Source: Eledone cirrhosa
Taxonomy: Eukaryota > Mollusca > Cephalopoda > Octopoda > Eledonidae
Direction of reading: 5' to 3'
Length of the DNA stretch: 64,000 nt
NCBI GenBank assembly: GCA_964016885.1
Contig: OZ024745.1
Location: forward strand, 47,066,069 to 47,130,068
In this document: positions 1 through 9,300 of the stretch, piece by piece
How positions within the stretch are numbered: position 1 is the first letter of the stretch
Layout of the letters: each line of letters starts with the position of its first letter
Translations under genes and position numbers: made by a program
The notes under the pieces: model-generated
The model's input: the letters and a program-made list of their open reading frames with translations, nothing else
What the model was told of the DNA's origin: nothing
The model's database searches: none

Positions 1-346
1 AAACCAAGTCATTACTGAAGCGGGGCTACTGACCTGGACAGGTTTACATATGGCCATATGTTCTATCTAGTGCATAGGAAAAGAACTGAAAAGTCCTTTC
101 AACCTCTTGTTTGGCAAGCTTTCTAATATCTACTACTTTAATGCACTCACACATATATATATAATATGATGAGGGTCTAAGGCAAAACTAGTCAAGATAT
201 ATTGAAATTTGAAGAAATATTTATTACAACACCGGTCATGTTGAACACAATAAACCGGTTAGCTGCATCTTCCATTTTTTGTTTCTCATATCCACTTTAC
301 ACAGTCAAGAATTAGCCAATATAAAATGTATACTTCTATTTCTTCT

Positions 347-371
347 TATATATATATATATATATATATAT
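347..371. repeat. (TA)n microsatellite
   Basis: A pure TA dinucleotide run of about 12 units, seen directly. Shorter TA runs lie at about 152-165 and 710-727. Confidence 0.95.
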
Positions 372-498
372 CATCTGGTAGGAAGGTATACGATGCTGAC
401 GATAGCTAATAAGCTTGAAACTAGTACATCGTTCTTGTGTCAGTGTTGAACAAAAAGGTGACATGGTTGCCTAAACACTGTACGGCATAATTCGGGGT

Positions 499-520
499 GT
501 TTGTTTGTTTACAAACAAAC
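499..520. repeat. 22-bp near-perfect palindrome
   Basis: Two perfect 10-bp arms (GTTTGTTTGT and ACAAACAAAC) are separated by only two T residues. The arms are low in complexity, so chance or microsatellite origin is plausible. No neighbouring gene suggests an operator. Confidence 0.6.
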
Positions 521-550
521 CGATCATTGTAATAAATGTTCGGTAAACTG

Positions 551-645
551 ATACATGCATATATATATGTGTGCATGTATGTATATATATACATACTACT
601 ATACGCCTGTATACATATATGTATGTACGTATACATACATGCATA
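551..645. repeat. Compound TA/TG/CA microsatellite
   Basis: An interrupted run of TATA, TGTA, CATG and TACA words covers about 95 bp. It explains the low-complexity minus-strand open frame across 421-636, which is not a gene. Confidence 0.8.
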
Positions 646-1091
646 CTTACATTTAAGTAACTGCTGTACTAAGAGTGAGAAATGAAATTTTGTTTCATTC
701 TATTCCATTTATATATATATATATATGTAGGAGGTGAGTTTTATTGTAGTACAATAAAGCAATGCAGATATAGCACTCTACAGTTTGTAGGACTAGAGTA
801 TAAATAATATAAGATCAAAAGATGGTTAAAAGAGTTCCATGTATTTTATTATGCACATTTCAAAAACAAATATCATCATGCAATGACATTTGCGTTTTCG
901 TCAGATAAAATAGGGAGACATGATATGAAGGTTAAAAAACACTTGTGAATAGTGCAGTTTTAAATCAACATAATGGTTAAATCTTAGTTGTCAGGCTTCC
1001 CATCCTACAATAATATCTACACTCTACTTTCCTTAAGTTTAGAGTACTATGTTGAATAATGGTTTTACTAGTCTTTACAAGTAATATCTCA

Positions 1092-1120
1092 TCTCTCTCT
1101 CTCTCTCTTTATATATATAT
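1092..1120. repeat. (CT)n-(TA)n microsatellite at LINE 5' junction
   Basis: A CT run of about 17 bp is followed by a TA run of about 11 bp. LINE-derived sequence starts immediately after it. AT-repeat DNA also resumes just after the LINE tail (about 1723-1744), so the element appears to have inserted into a TA microsatellite. Confidence 0.85.
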
Positions 1121-1365
1121 TGATAAGAGGGATCAGATGTTGTTATGGTCACGTGATGCGCATGAAGGATGATAGCTGTATAACAAAGTGCAGGGCAATA
1201 AAGATAGACGGTAGCCACGGAATAGGCAGACCCAGAAAAACCTGGGACGAGCTGATAAACACCGACCTCACACACTTACACCTCACCAAGACAATGTCAC
1301 TGGACCGAGACCTTTGGCGGTACTCAGTAATAGAGAAGACCCGCCTTGCCAGTAGGCATCTCTAA
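1120..1365 (+). pseudogene. LINE pol C-terminal fragment
   Basis: The frame encodes about 80 residues ending at a TAA at 1363-1365. It shows three blocks typical of the region downstream of the reverse transcriptase domain in LINE ORF2 proteins: YGHVMRM, then GRPRKTWDELINTDL, then DRDLWR. The first codon at 1120 is TTG, not ATG, and no RT catalytic motif lies upstream, so this is a 5'-truncated remnant of a longer protein and not an independent gene. The upstream sequence is microsatellite. The clade (RTE-like or other) cannot be decided from this fragment. Confidence 0.75.
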
Positions 1366-1380
1366 CAAAATACACCCCGT

Positions 1381-1403
1381 CCCACCACCCCCACCCCCAC
1401 CCC
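1381..1403 (-). other. C-rich tract, potential G-quadruplex on minus strand
   Basis: The plus strand has runs CCC, CC, CCCCC, CCCCC and CCCC separated by single A residues. The minus strand therefore carries four G-runs of three or more with one- to four-base loops, fitting the usual G-quadruplex pattern. It lies at the start of the LINE 3' UTR, just after the stop codon. Any function is speculative. Confidence 0.6.
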
Positions 1404-1724
1404 ATCCACACCACCCCGTTCTATGTAAAGTTATGTTGGTGCCGCGCCATCGAGGCCGAAACAAATGAGATCGTGTAGGTGTCACGACAAAAAAACACAC
1501 AGTCCACGCTGTAATGTGGCCGTGTAGGCAACACGGTAAAAACCTCCCAGACCCACACTGTAAATGTGGTTGGTGTTAGGAAGGGCATCCAACTGTAGAA
1601 AACCTGCCAGACAGTCCTATGCGAGCAAGAAAATCACTCTTGCCTCAAGTGGGACTACCCCTGTCCAAACCCATGCAAGCGTGGAACACGGACGTTAAAC
1701 GTTGATGATGATGATGATGATGAT

Positions 1725-2026
1725 ATATGTATATATATATGTATAGAGAATAGAGAGAGAGAGAGAAATTTCATATTTCTAAGGAAACATGGTATTTAGA
1801 AATACAAAATTTCTATACATATCTGTATACAGCTATGCCTGAAGCTAAATCCTAATTCTCTCTCTCTCTCTCTCTTATATATAGTCTGGAACTAGTTGTA
1901 AAAACGACAGGACCCCAAAGCTGAGCTCTTGCGATTTCTACAACTAGTTCCACACTATGATTTATATATGTATATATATATACATACACACACACTTACA
2001 CACACATATACATACATATATATATG
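1725..2026. repeat. Microsatellite-rich spacer
   Basis: This stretch carries TA repeats (about 1723-1744), a GA run (about 1748-1767), a CT run (about 1857-1875) and a compound TA/CA run (about 1962-2026). It also contains the inverted repeat annotated separately. No gene is visible. Confidence 0.8.
1887..1952. repeat. 14-bp perfect inverted repeat, 38-nt loop
   Basis: TGGAACTAGTTGTA at 1887-1900 is perfectly complementary to TACAACTAGTTCCA at 1939-1952. A CT/TA microsatellite flanks it on the left and a TA microsatellite on the right. It could be a tiny foldback/MITE relic or a piece of a longer dispersed repeat. No transposase or clear target-site duplication is seen. Confidence 0.65.
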
Positions 2027-2361
2027 GAACTGAGGCTAAGCAATATCAATAAGATTCTTTACTGTTTATTTATATCAAAGAAAGTTTATCAGAATGACCC
2101 ACTTGTATGATTCTGTTGTATCAATAGGAAATGTCTCTTTTATTTCAATATGATCAATAAACGTAAGAAATATATGTTATTTACCTAAAAGTACAGCAAG
2201 GAAAAACCATCCATTGAATGTCATGACCACTAACATGATCAGGTAACCAAGGAAGGTGAGAAACATCTGCAGAAAAGTTTCTGCTAGATAGTATAGGCGA
2301 CTGGAAAAAAAAACAATAGTAAGAATATGAAAGATGAAAGATTATCATAATCATCATAATA
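2027..2361. other. Unannotated non-genic DNA
   Basis: No coding region, RNA gene or clear repeat was recognised in about 335 bp. A 66-codon minus-strand frame (2181-2381) starts in the tail of the next SINE and has no recognisable domain. The right end, about 2340-2362, is an AT-rich TCATAA-type microsatellite that forms the tail of the first SINE. Confidence 0.6.
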
Positions 2362-2546
2362 ATTGTTTCTACTTTTGGCACAAGGCCAGCACATACCCAG
2401 TGTATTACTGGTACTTTATTTTATCGACCCCGTAAGGATGAAAGGCAAAGTTAACCTCAGCGGGATTTGAACTCAGAATGGCAAGGGCCGTAACTCTATG
2501 CGTCAAAGCATGGCGTCCGACCCTCTACCGATACTGCCAATTCACC
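2362..2546 (-). mobile_element. tRNA-derived SINE, copy 1
   Basis: Read on the minus strand, this is a tRNA-like head followed by a conserved body and an ATAATA-type tail. An RNA polymerase III B-box-like GTTCAAATCCC is at 2462-2472 (reverse complement). An A-box-like TGGCAGTATCGG is at 2528-2539. The body contains the reverse complement of CCCCGTAAGGATGAAAGGCA and of TACTGGTACTTTATTTTATC, phrases I associate with abundant octopus SINEs (OR-type). The copy is full length or nearly so and ends in a microsatellite tail on its left. Confidence 0.8.
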
Positions 2547-2586
2547 ATGATCATCATAATAATGATAATAGTAATAATAATAATAA
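2547..2586. repeat. (ATA)n-like microsatellite between SINE copies
   Basis: ATCATAATAATGATAATAG-type sequence separates SINE copies 1 and 2. In minus orientation it is the 3' tail of copy 2, adjacent to the head of copy 1. Confidence 0.8.
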
Positions 2587-2772
2587 TTGTTTCGACTTTT
2601 TGGCACAAGGCCAGCAATTATCCCAGTGCATTACTGGTACTTTATTTTATTAACCCTGTAAGGATGAAAGGCAAAGTTAACCTCAGCACGATTTGAACTC
2701 AGACCACAAAGGGACGTAACTCTATGCTGCAAAACATGGCATCCAACCCTTTACGGATACTGCCAATCCACC
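2587..2772 (-). mobile_element. tRNA-derived SINE, copy 2
   Basis: This is a second, same-orientation copy of the SINE at 2362-2546, with the same order of tail, body and tRNA-like head. The B-box region (2688-2698) reads ACGATTTGAAC on the plus strand, so one core base differs from copy 1. The A-box-like motif lies at about 2754-2765. The copies differ at many scattered positions, so they are not a recent tandem duplication. Confidence 0.78.
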
Positions 2773-2881
2773 TCCCTACACCGTAAGGATGACAGGCAAA
2801 GTTAACCATGGTGGGATTTGAACTTAAACTGTAAAGGGCCGTAACTCTATGCTGCAAAGCATGGCGTCCGATCCTCTACTG
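2773..2881 (-). mobile_element. tRNA-derived SINE, truncated copy 3
   Basis: This copy starts abruptly in the body (CCGTAAGGATGACAGGCAAAG, shared with copies 1 and 2 except for substitutions) and continues through a B-box-like GGGATTTGAAC at 2813-2823. It stops at CTCTACTGG before the A-box region. It therefore lacks both the tail half and the end of the head. An AATAATAAT stretch follows at about 2883-2893. Confidence 0.72.
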
Positions 2882-3118
2882 GATAATAATAATATAACAT
2901 CCGTTTTCCCTGCTAACAAAAGTTTGATGGGTCTACACAGACTGAACCAATACTCAAGCGGGGATACTGACTACTCATACAGTCGGTATCTTACTAACAT
3001 ATGGTCCCATACTCTACCAAATACATTTTATTGTGGTACCAGTAGAGAAGTTGTCATGTCTTTGATGAAACTGAATATTCTTCCAAACGCTTTGTTTAGC
3101 AACTTTTTTATGAAAAGG
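2882..3118. other. Degenerate dispersed-repeat DNA before the array
   Basis: No gene is recognised. A 115-codon plus-strand frame (2849-3196) crosses SINE remnant, this segment and the first satellite monomer. It has no domain and is judged spurious. The phrases CCGTTTTCCCTGCTAACA and AACCAATACTCAAGCGGGGA resemble common cephalopod dispersed repeats. The second also resembles the start of the window (about 3-35), suggesting two diverged copies of one element flanking this interval. Confidence 0.5.
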
Positions 3119-3144
3119 ATGGTTGATTGGCAGAATTGGTTGAG
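3119..3144 (+). mobile_element. SINE tRNA-like head fragment abutting the array
   Basis: The sequence GATTGGCAGAATTGGTTGAG at 3125-3144 resembles the 5' head of the local tRNA-derived SINEs. Aligned with the reverse complement of copy 1 (2522-2546), about 19 of 25 positions agree by eye. It includes an A-box-like TGGCAGAATTGG at 3128-3139. It is in plus orientation, opposite to the three upstream copies, and runs directly into the first 48-bp monomer. No B box or SINE body follows, so the rest of the element is missing or replaced by the array. This is an inference from similarity, not a confirmed SINE. Confidence 0.5.
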
Positions 3145-3317
3145 CTGGGAGCATGTTATCATGACACCAGCACTACCACCTTACAGTATGAACTAGGAGC
3201 ATTTTAGAAATGACACCAACACTACCACCTTACAGTGTGTACTGGGAACATTTTATCATGACACCAGCACTACCACCTTACAGTGTGTACTGGGAGCATG
3301 TTATCATGACACCAGCG
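3145..3317. repeat. Left edge of the array, diverged entry monomers
   Basis: The first three or so monomers carry private changes: CAGTATGAAC near 3182, a 1-bp insertion (TTTTAGAAATGACACC in place of TTTTATCATGACACC, about 3205-3213), CACCAACAC, and GCGCTA at 3316-3321. After about 3318 the sequence becomes part of the 11,184-bp repeated block. The degenerate zone is therefore only about 170 bp. Confidence 0.8.
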
Positions 3318-6300
3318 CTACCACCTTACAGTGTGAACTAGGAACATTTTATCATGACACCAGCACTACCACCTTACAGTGTGAACTGGGAGCATGTTAT
3401 CATGACACCAGCACTACCACCTTACAGTGTGAACTAGGAGCATTTTATCATGACACCAGCACTACCACCTTACAGTGTGAACTGGGAACATTTTATCATG
3501 ACACCAGCACTACCACCTTACAGTGTGAACTAGGAACATTTTATCATGAAACCAGCACTACCACCTTACGGTGTGAACTAGGAACATTTTATCATGACAT
3601 CAGCACTACCACCTTACAGTGTGAACTAGGAACATTTTATCATGACACCAGCACTACCACCTTACAGTGTGTACTGGGAGCATGTTATCATGTCACCAGC
3701 ACTACCACCTTACAGTGTGTACTGGGAGCATGTTATCATTACACCAGCACTACCACCTTACAGTGTGTACTGGGAGCATGTTATCATGACACCAGCACTA
3801 CCACCTTACAGTGTGAACTGGGAGCATTTTATCATGACACCAGCACTACCACCTTACAGTGTCAACTAGGAGCATTTTATCATGACACCAGCACTACCAC
3901 CTTACAGTGTGAACTGGGAACATTTTATCATGACACCAGCACTACCACCTTACAGTGTGAACTAGGAGCATTTTATCATGACACCAGCACTACCACCTTA
4001 CAGTGTGAACTGGGAACATTTTATCATGACACCAGCACTACCACCTTACAGTGTGAACTAGGAACATTTTATCATGACACCAGCACTACCACCTGACAGT
4101 GTGAACTAGGAGCATGTTATCATGACACCAGCACTACCACCTTACAGTGTGAACTAGGAACATTTTATCATGACACCAGCACTACCACCTTACAGTGTGA
4201 ACTAGGAGCATTTTATCATGACACCAGCACTACCACCTTACTGTGTGTACTGGGAACATTTTATCATGACACCAGCACTACCACCTTACAGTGTGAACTA
4301 GGAACATTTTATCATGACACCAGCACTACCACCTTACAGTGTCAACTATGAGCATTTTATCATGACACCAGCACTACCACCTTACAGTGTGTACTGGGAG
4401 CATGTTATCATGACACCAACACTACCACCTTACAGTGTGAACTGGGAGCATGTTATCATGACACCAGCACTACCACCTTACAGTGTGTACTGGGAACATT
4501 TTATCATGACACCAGCACTACCACCTTACAGTGTGAACTGGGAACATTTTATCATGACACCAGCACTACCACCTTACAGTGTGAACTAGGAGCATTTTAT
4601 CATGACACCAGCACTACCACCTTACAGTGTGAACTGGGAGCATGTTATCATGACACCAGCACTACCACCTTACAGTGTGAACTAGGAACATTTTATCACA
4701 ACACCAGCACTACCACCTTACAGTGTGAACTAGGAACATTTTATCATGACACCAGCACTACCACCTTACAGTGTGAACTAGGAGCATTTTATCATGACAC
4801 CAGCACTACCACCTTACTGTGTGTACTGGGAACATTTTATCATGACACCAGCACTACCACCTTACAGTGTGAACTAGGAACATTTTATCATGACACCAGC
4901 ACTACCACCTTACAGTGTGAACTGGGAGCATGTTATCATGACACCAGCACTACCACCTTACAGTGTGAACTGGGAACATTTTATCATGACACCAGCACTA
5001 CCACCTTACAGTGTGTACTGGGAGCATGTTATCATGACACCAACACTACCACCTTACAGTGTGAACTGGGAGCATTTTATCATGACACCAGCACTACCAC
5101 CTTACAGTGCGTACTGGGAACATTTTATCATGACACCAGCACTACCACCTTACAGTGTGAACTAGGAGCATTTTATCATGACACCAGCACTACCACCTTA
5201 CAGTGTGTACTGGGAGCATTTTATCATGACACCAGCACTACCAGCTTACAGTGTCAACTAGGAGCATTTTCTCATGACACCAGCACTACCACCTTACAGT
5301 GTGAACTAGGAACATTTTATCATGACACCAGCACTACCACCTTACAGTGTGAACTGGGAGCATGTTATCATGACACCAGCACTACCACCTTACAGTGTGA
5401 ACTAGGAGCATTTTATCATGACACCAGCACTACCACCTTACAGTGTGAACTGGGAACATTTTATCATGACACCAGCACTACCACCTTACAGTGTGTACTG
5501 GGAACATTTTATCATGACACCAGCACTACCACCTTACAGTGTGTACTGGGAACATTTTATCATGACACCAGCACTACCACCTTACAGTGTGTACTGGGAA
5601 CATGTTATCATGACACCAGCACTACCACCTTACAGTGTGTACTGGGAGCATTTTATCATGACACCAGCACTACCACCTTACAGTGTGAACTAGGAGCATT
5701 TTATCATGACACCAGCACTACCACCTTACAGTGTGAACTAGGAACATTTTATCATGACACCAGCACTACCACCTTACAGTGTGAACTAGGAACATTTTAT
5801 CATGACACCAGCACTACCACCTTACAGTGTGTACTGGGAGCATGTTATCATGTCACCAGCACTACCACCTTACAGTGTGTACTGGGAGCATGTTATCATG
5901 ACACCAGCACTACCACCTTACAGTCTGAACTGGGAGCATTTTATCATGACACCAGCACTACCACCTTACAGTGTCAACTAGGAGCATTTTATCATGACAC
6001 CAGCACTACCACCTTACAGTGTGAACTAGCAGCATTTTATCATGACACCAGCACTACCACCTTACTGTGTGTACTGGGAACATTTTATCATGACACCAGC
6101 ACTACCACCTTACAGTGTGAACTAGGAACATTTTATCATGACACCAGCACTACCACCTTACAGTGTCAACTAGGAGCATTTTATCATGACACCAGCACTA
6201 CCACCTTACAGTGTGTACTGGGAGCATGATATCATGACACCAACACTACCACCTTACAGTGTGAACTGGGAGCATGTTATCATGACACCAGCACTACCAC

Positions 6301-9300
6301 CTTACAGTGTGAACTAGGAACATTTTATCATGACACCAGCACTACCACCTTACAGTGTGTACTGGGAGCATGTTATCATGACACCAGCACTACAACCTTA
6401 CAGTGTGAACTGGGAACATTTTATCATGACACCAGCACTACCACCTTACAGTGTGAACTAGAAGCATTTTATCATGACACCAGCACTACCACCTTACAGT
6501 GTGAACTGGGAACATTTTATCATGACACCAGCACTACCACCTTACAGTGTGAACTAGGTGCATTTTATCATGACACCAGCACTACCACCTTACAGTGTGA
6601 ACTGGGAGCATGTTATCATGACACCAGCACTACCACCTTACAGTGTGAACTAGGAACATTTTATCACGACACCAGCACTACCACCTTACAGTGTGAACTA
6701 GGAACATTTTATCATGACACCAGCACTACCACCTTACAGTGTGAACTAGGAGCATTTTATCATGACACCAGCACTACCACCTTACTGTGTGTACTGGGAA
6801 CATTTTATCATGACACCAGCACTACCACCTTACAGTGTGAACTAGGAACATTTTATCATGACACCAGCACTACCACCTTACAGTGTGAACTGGGAGCATG
6901 TTATCATGACACCAGCACTACCACCTTACAGTGTGAACTGGGAACATTTTATCATGACACCAGCACTACCACCTTACAGTGTGAACTAGGAACATTTTAT
7001 CATGACACCAGCACTACCACCTTACAGTGTGTACTGGGAGCATGTTATCATGACACCAACACTACCACCTTACAGTGTGAACTGGGAGCATTTTATCATG
7101 ACACCAGCACTACCACCTTACAGTGCGTACTGGGAACATTTTATCATGACACCAGCACTACCACCTTACAGTGTGAACTAGGAGCATTTTATAATGACAC
7201 CAGCACTACCACCTTACAGTGTGTACTGGGAACATTTTATCATGACACCAGCACTACCACCTTACAGTGTGTACTGGGAACATTTTATCATGACACCAGC
7301 ACTACCACCTTACAGTGTGAACTGGGAGCATGTTATCATGACACCAGCACTACCACCTTACAGTGTGAACTGGGAGCATTTTATCATGACACCAGCACTA
7401 CCACCTTACAGTGTGTACTAGGAGCATTTTATCATGACACCAGCACTACCAGCTTACAGTGTCAACTAGGAGCATTTTCTCATGACACCAGCACTACCAC
7501 CTTACAGTGTGAACTAGGAACATTTTATCATGACACCAGCACTACCACCTTACAGTGTGAACTGGGAGCATGTTATCATGACACCAGCACTACCACCTTA
7601 CAGTGTGAACTAGGAGCATTTTATCATGACACCAGCACTACCACCTTACAGTGTGAACTGGGAACATTTTATCATGACACCAGCACTACCACCTTACAGT
7701 GTGAACTAGGAACATTTTATCATGAAACCAGCACTACCACCTTACAGTGTGAACTAGGAACATTTTATCATGACACCAGCACTACCACCTTACAGTGTGA
7801 ACTAGGAACATTTTATCATGACACCAGCACTACCACCTTACAGTGTGTACTGGGAGCATGTTATCATGTCACCAGCACTACCACCTTACAGTGTGTACTG
7901 GGAGCATGTTATCATGACACCAGCACTACCACCTTACAGTGTGTACTGGGAGCATGTTATCATGACACCAGCACTACCACCTTACAGTGTGAACTGGGAG
8001 CATTTTATCATGACACCAGCACTACCACCTTACAGTGTCAACTAGGAGCATTTTATCATGACACCAGCACTACCACCTTACAGTGTGAACTGGGAGCATG
8101 TTATCATGACACCAGCACTACCACCTTACAGTGTGAACTGGGAACATTTTATCATGACACCAGCACTACCACCTTACAGTGTGAACTAGGAGCATTTTAT
8201 CATGACACCAGCACTACCACCTTACAGTGTGAACTAGGAGCATTTTATCATGACACCAGCACTACCACCTTACAGTATGAACTGGGAGCATGTTATCATG
8301 ACACCAGCACTACCACCTTACAGTGTGTACTGGGAACATTTTATCATGACACCAGCACTACCACCTGACAGTGTGAACTAGGAGCATGTTATCATGACAC
8401 CAGCACTACCACCTTACAGTGTGAACTAGGAACATTTTATCATGACACCAGCACTACCACCTTACAGTGTGAACTAGGAGCATTTTATCATGACACCAGC
8501 ACTACCACCTTACTGTGTGAACTAGGAGCATTTTATCATGACACCAGCACTACCACCTTACTGTGTGTACTGGGAACATTTTATCATGACACCAGCACTA
8601 CCACCTTACAGTGTGAACTAGGAGCATTTTATCATGACACCAGCACTACCACCTTACAGTATGAACTGGGAGCATGTTATCATGACACCAGCACTACCAC
8701 CTTACAGTGTGTACTGGGAACATTTTATCATGACACCAGCACTACCACCTGACAGTGTGAACTAGGAGCATGTTATCATGACACCAGCACTACCACCTTA
8801 CAGTGTGAACTAGGAACATTTTATCATGACACCAGCACTACCACCTTACAGTGTGAACTAGGAGCATTTTATCATGACACCAGCACTACCACCTTACAGT
8901 GTGAACTAGGAGCATTTTATCATGACACCAGCACTACCACCTTACTGTGTGTACTGGGAACATTTTATCATGACACCAGCACTACCACCTTACAGTGTGA
9001 ACTAGGAACATTTTATCATGACACCAGCACTACCACCTTACAGTGTGAACTGGGAGCATGTTATCATGACACCAGCACTACCAACTTACAGTGTGAACTA
9101 GGAACATTTTATCATGACACCAGCACTACCACCTTACAGTGTGAACTGGGAGCATGTTATCATGACACCAGCACTACCACCGTACAGTGTGGACTGGGAA
9201 CATTTTATCATGACACCAGCACTACCACCTGACAGTGTGAACTAGGAACATTTTATCATGACACCAGCACTACCACCTTACAGTGTGTACTGGGAGCATG

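Larger units (their letters stand above)
1..1119. other. AT-rich non-genic flank
   Basis: I see no credible gene here. Short open frames on the minus strand (about 421-636 and 1075-1275) translate microsatellite DNA into Tyr/Ile/His-rich low-complexity peptides with no recognisable domain. The segment holds several dinucleotide microsatellites (listed separately), a short palindrome at 499-520, and at its left end a sequence (about 1-45) that resembles a stretch near 2945-2975, suggesting a shared dispersed repeat. Confidence 0.7.
1120..1724 (+). mobile_element. 5'-truncated LINE (non-LTR retrotransposon) 3' end
   Basis: The fragment contains the last 80 or so codons of a LINE polyprotein, then a roughly 335-bp 3' UTR, and ends in a (GAT)n microsatellite tail (about 1703-1724). 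The UTR includes the phrase AAGGGCATCCAACTGTAGAA and ends in GGACGTTAAACGTTGATGATG. I recognise both from very abundant cephalopod repeats, by memory rather than by search. A microsatellite-type tail instead of poly(A) fits several LINE clades such as RTE. No reverse transcriptase or endonuclease core is present, so the copy is dead on arrival. It is flanked on both sides by TA repeats, which hide any target-site duplication. Confidence 0.8.

Noticed and set aside
421..1275. Minus-strand short frames (421-636 and 1075-1275)
   Set aside because: They translate TA/CA and CT microsatellites into low-complexity peptides. No domain, splice or promoter signals are evident.
2181..2381. 66-codon minus-strand frame
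   Set aside because: It starts in the tail of SINE copy 1 and shows only a hydrophobic, Ile/Met-rich stretch from the TCATAA microsatellite.
2362..2881. Functional tRNA genes
   Set aside because: A- and B-box-like motifs are present, but the sequences cannot be folded by eye into a full cloverleaf and are joined to a SINE body and microsatellite tails.
2849..3196. 115-codon plus-strand frame running into the array
   Set aside because: It begins in a truncated SINE, crosses degenerate repeat DNA and ends in the first monomer. There is no recognisable domain and composition is unremarkable.
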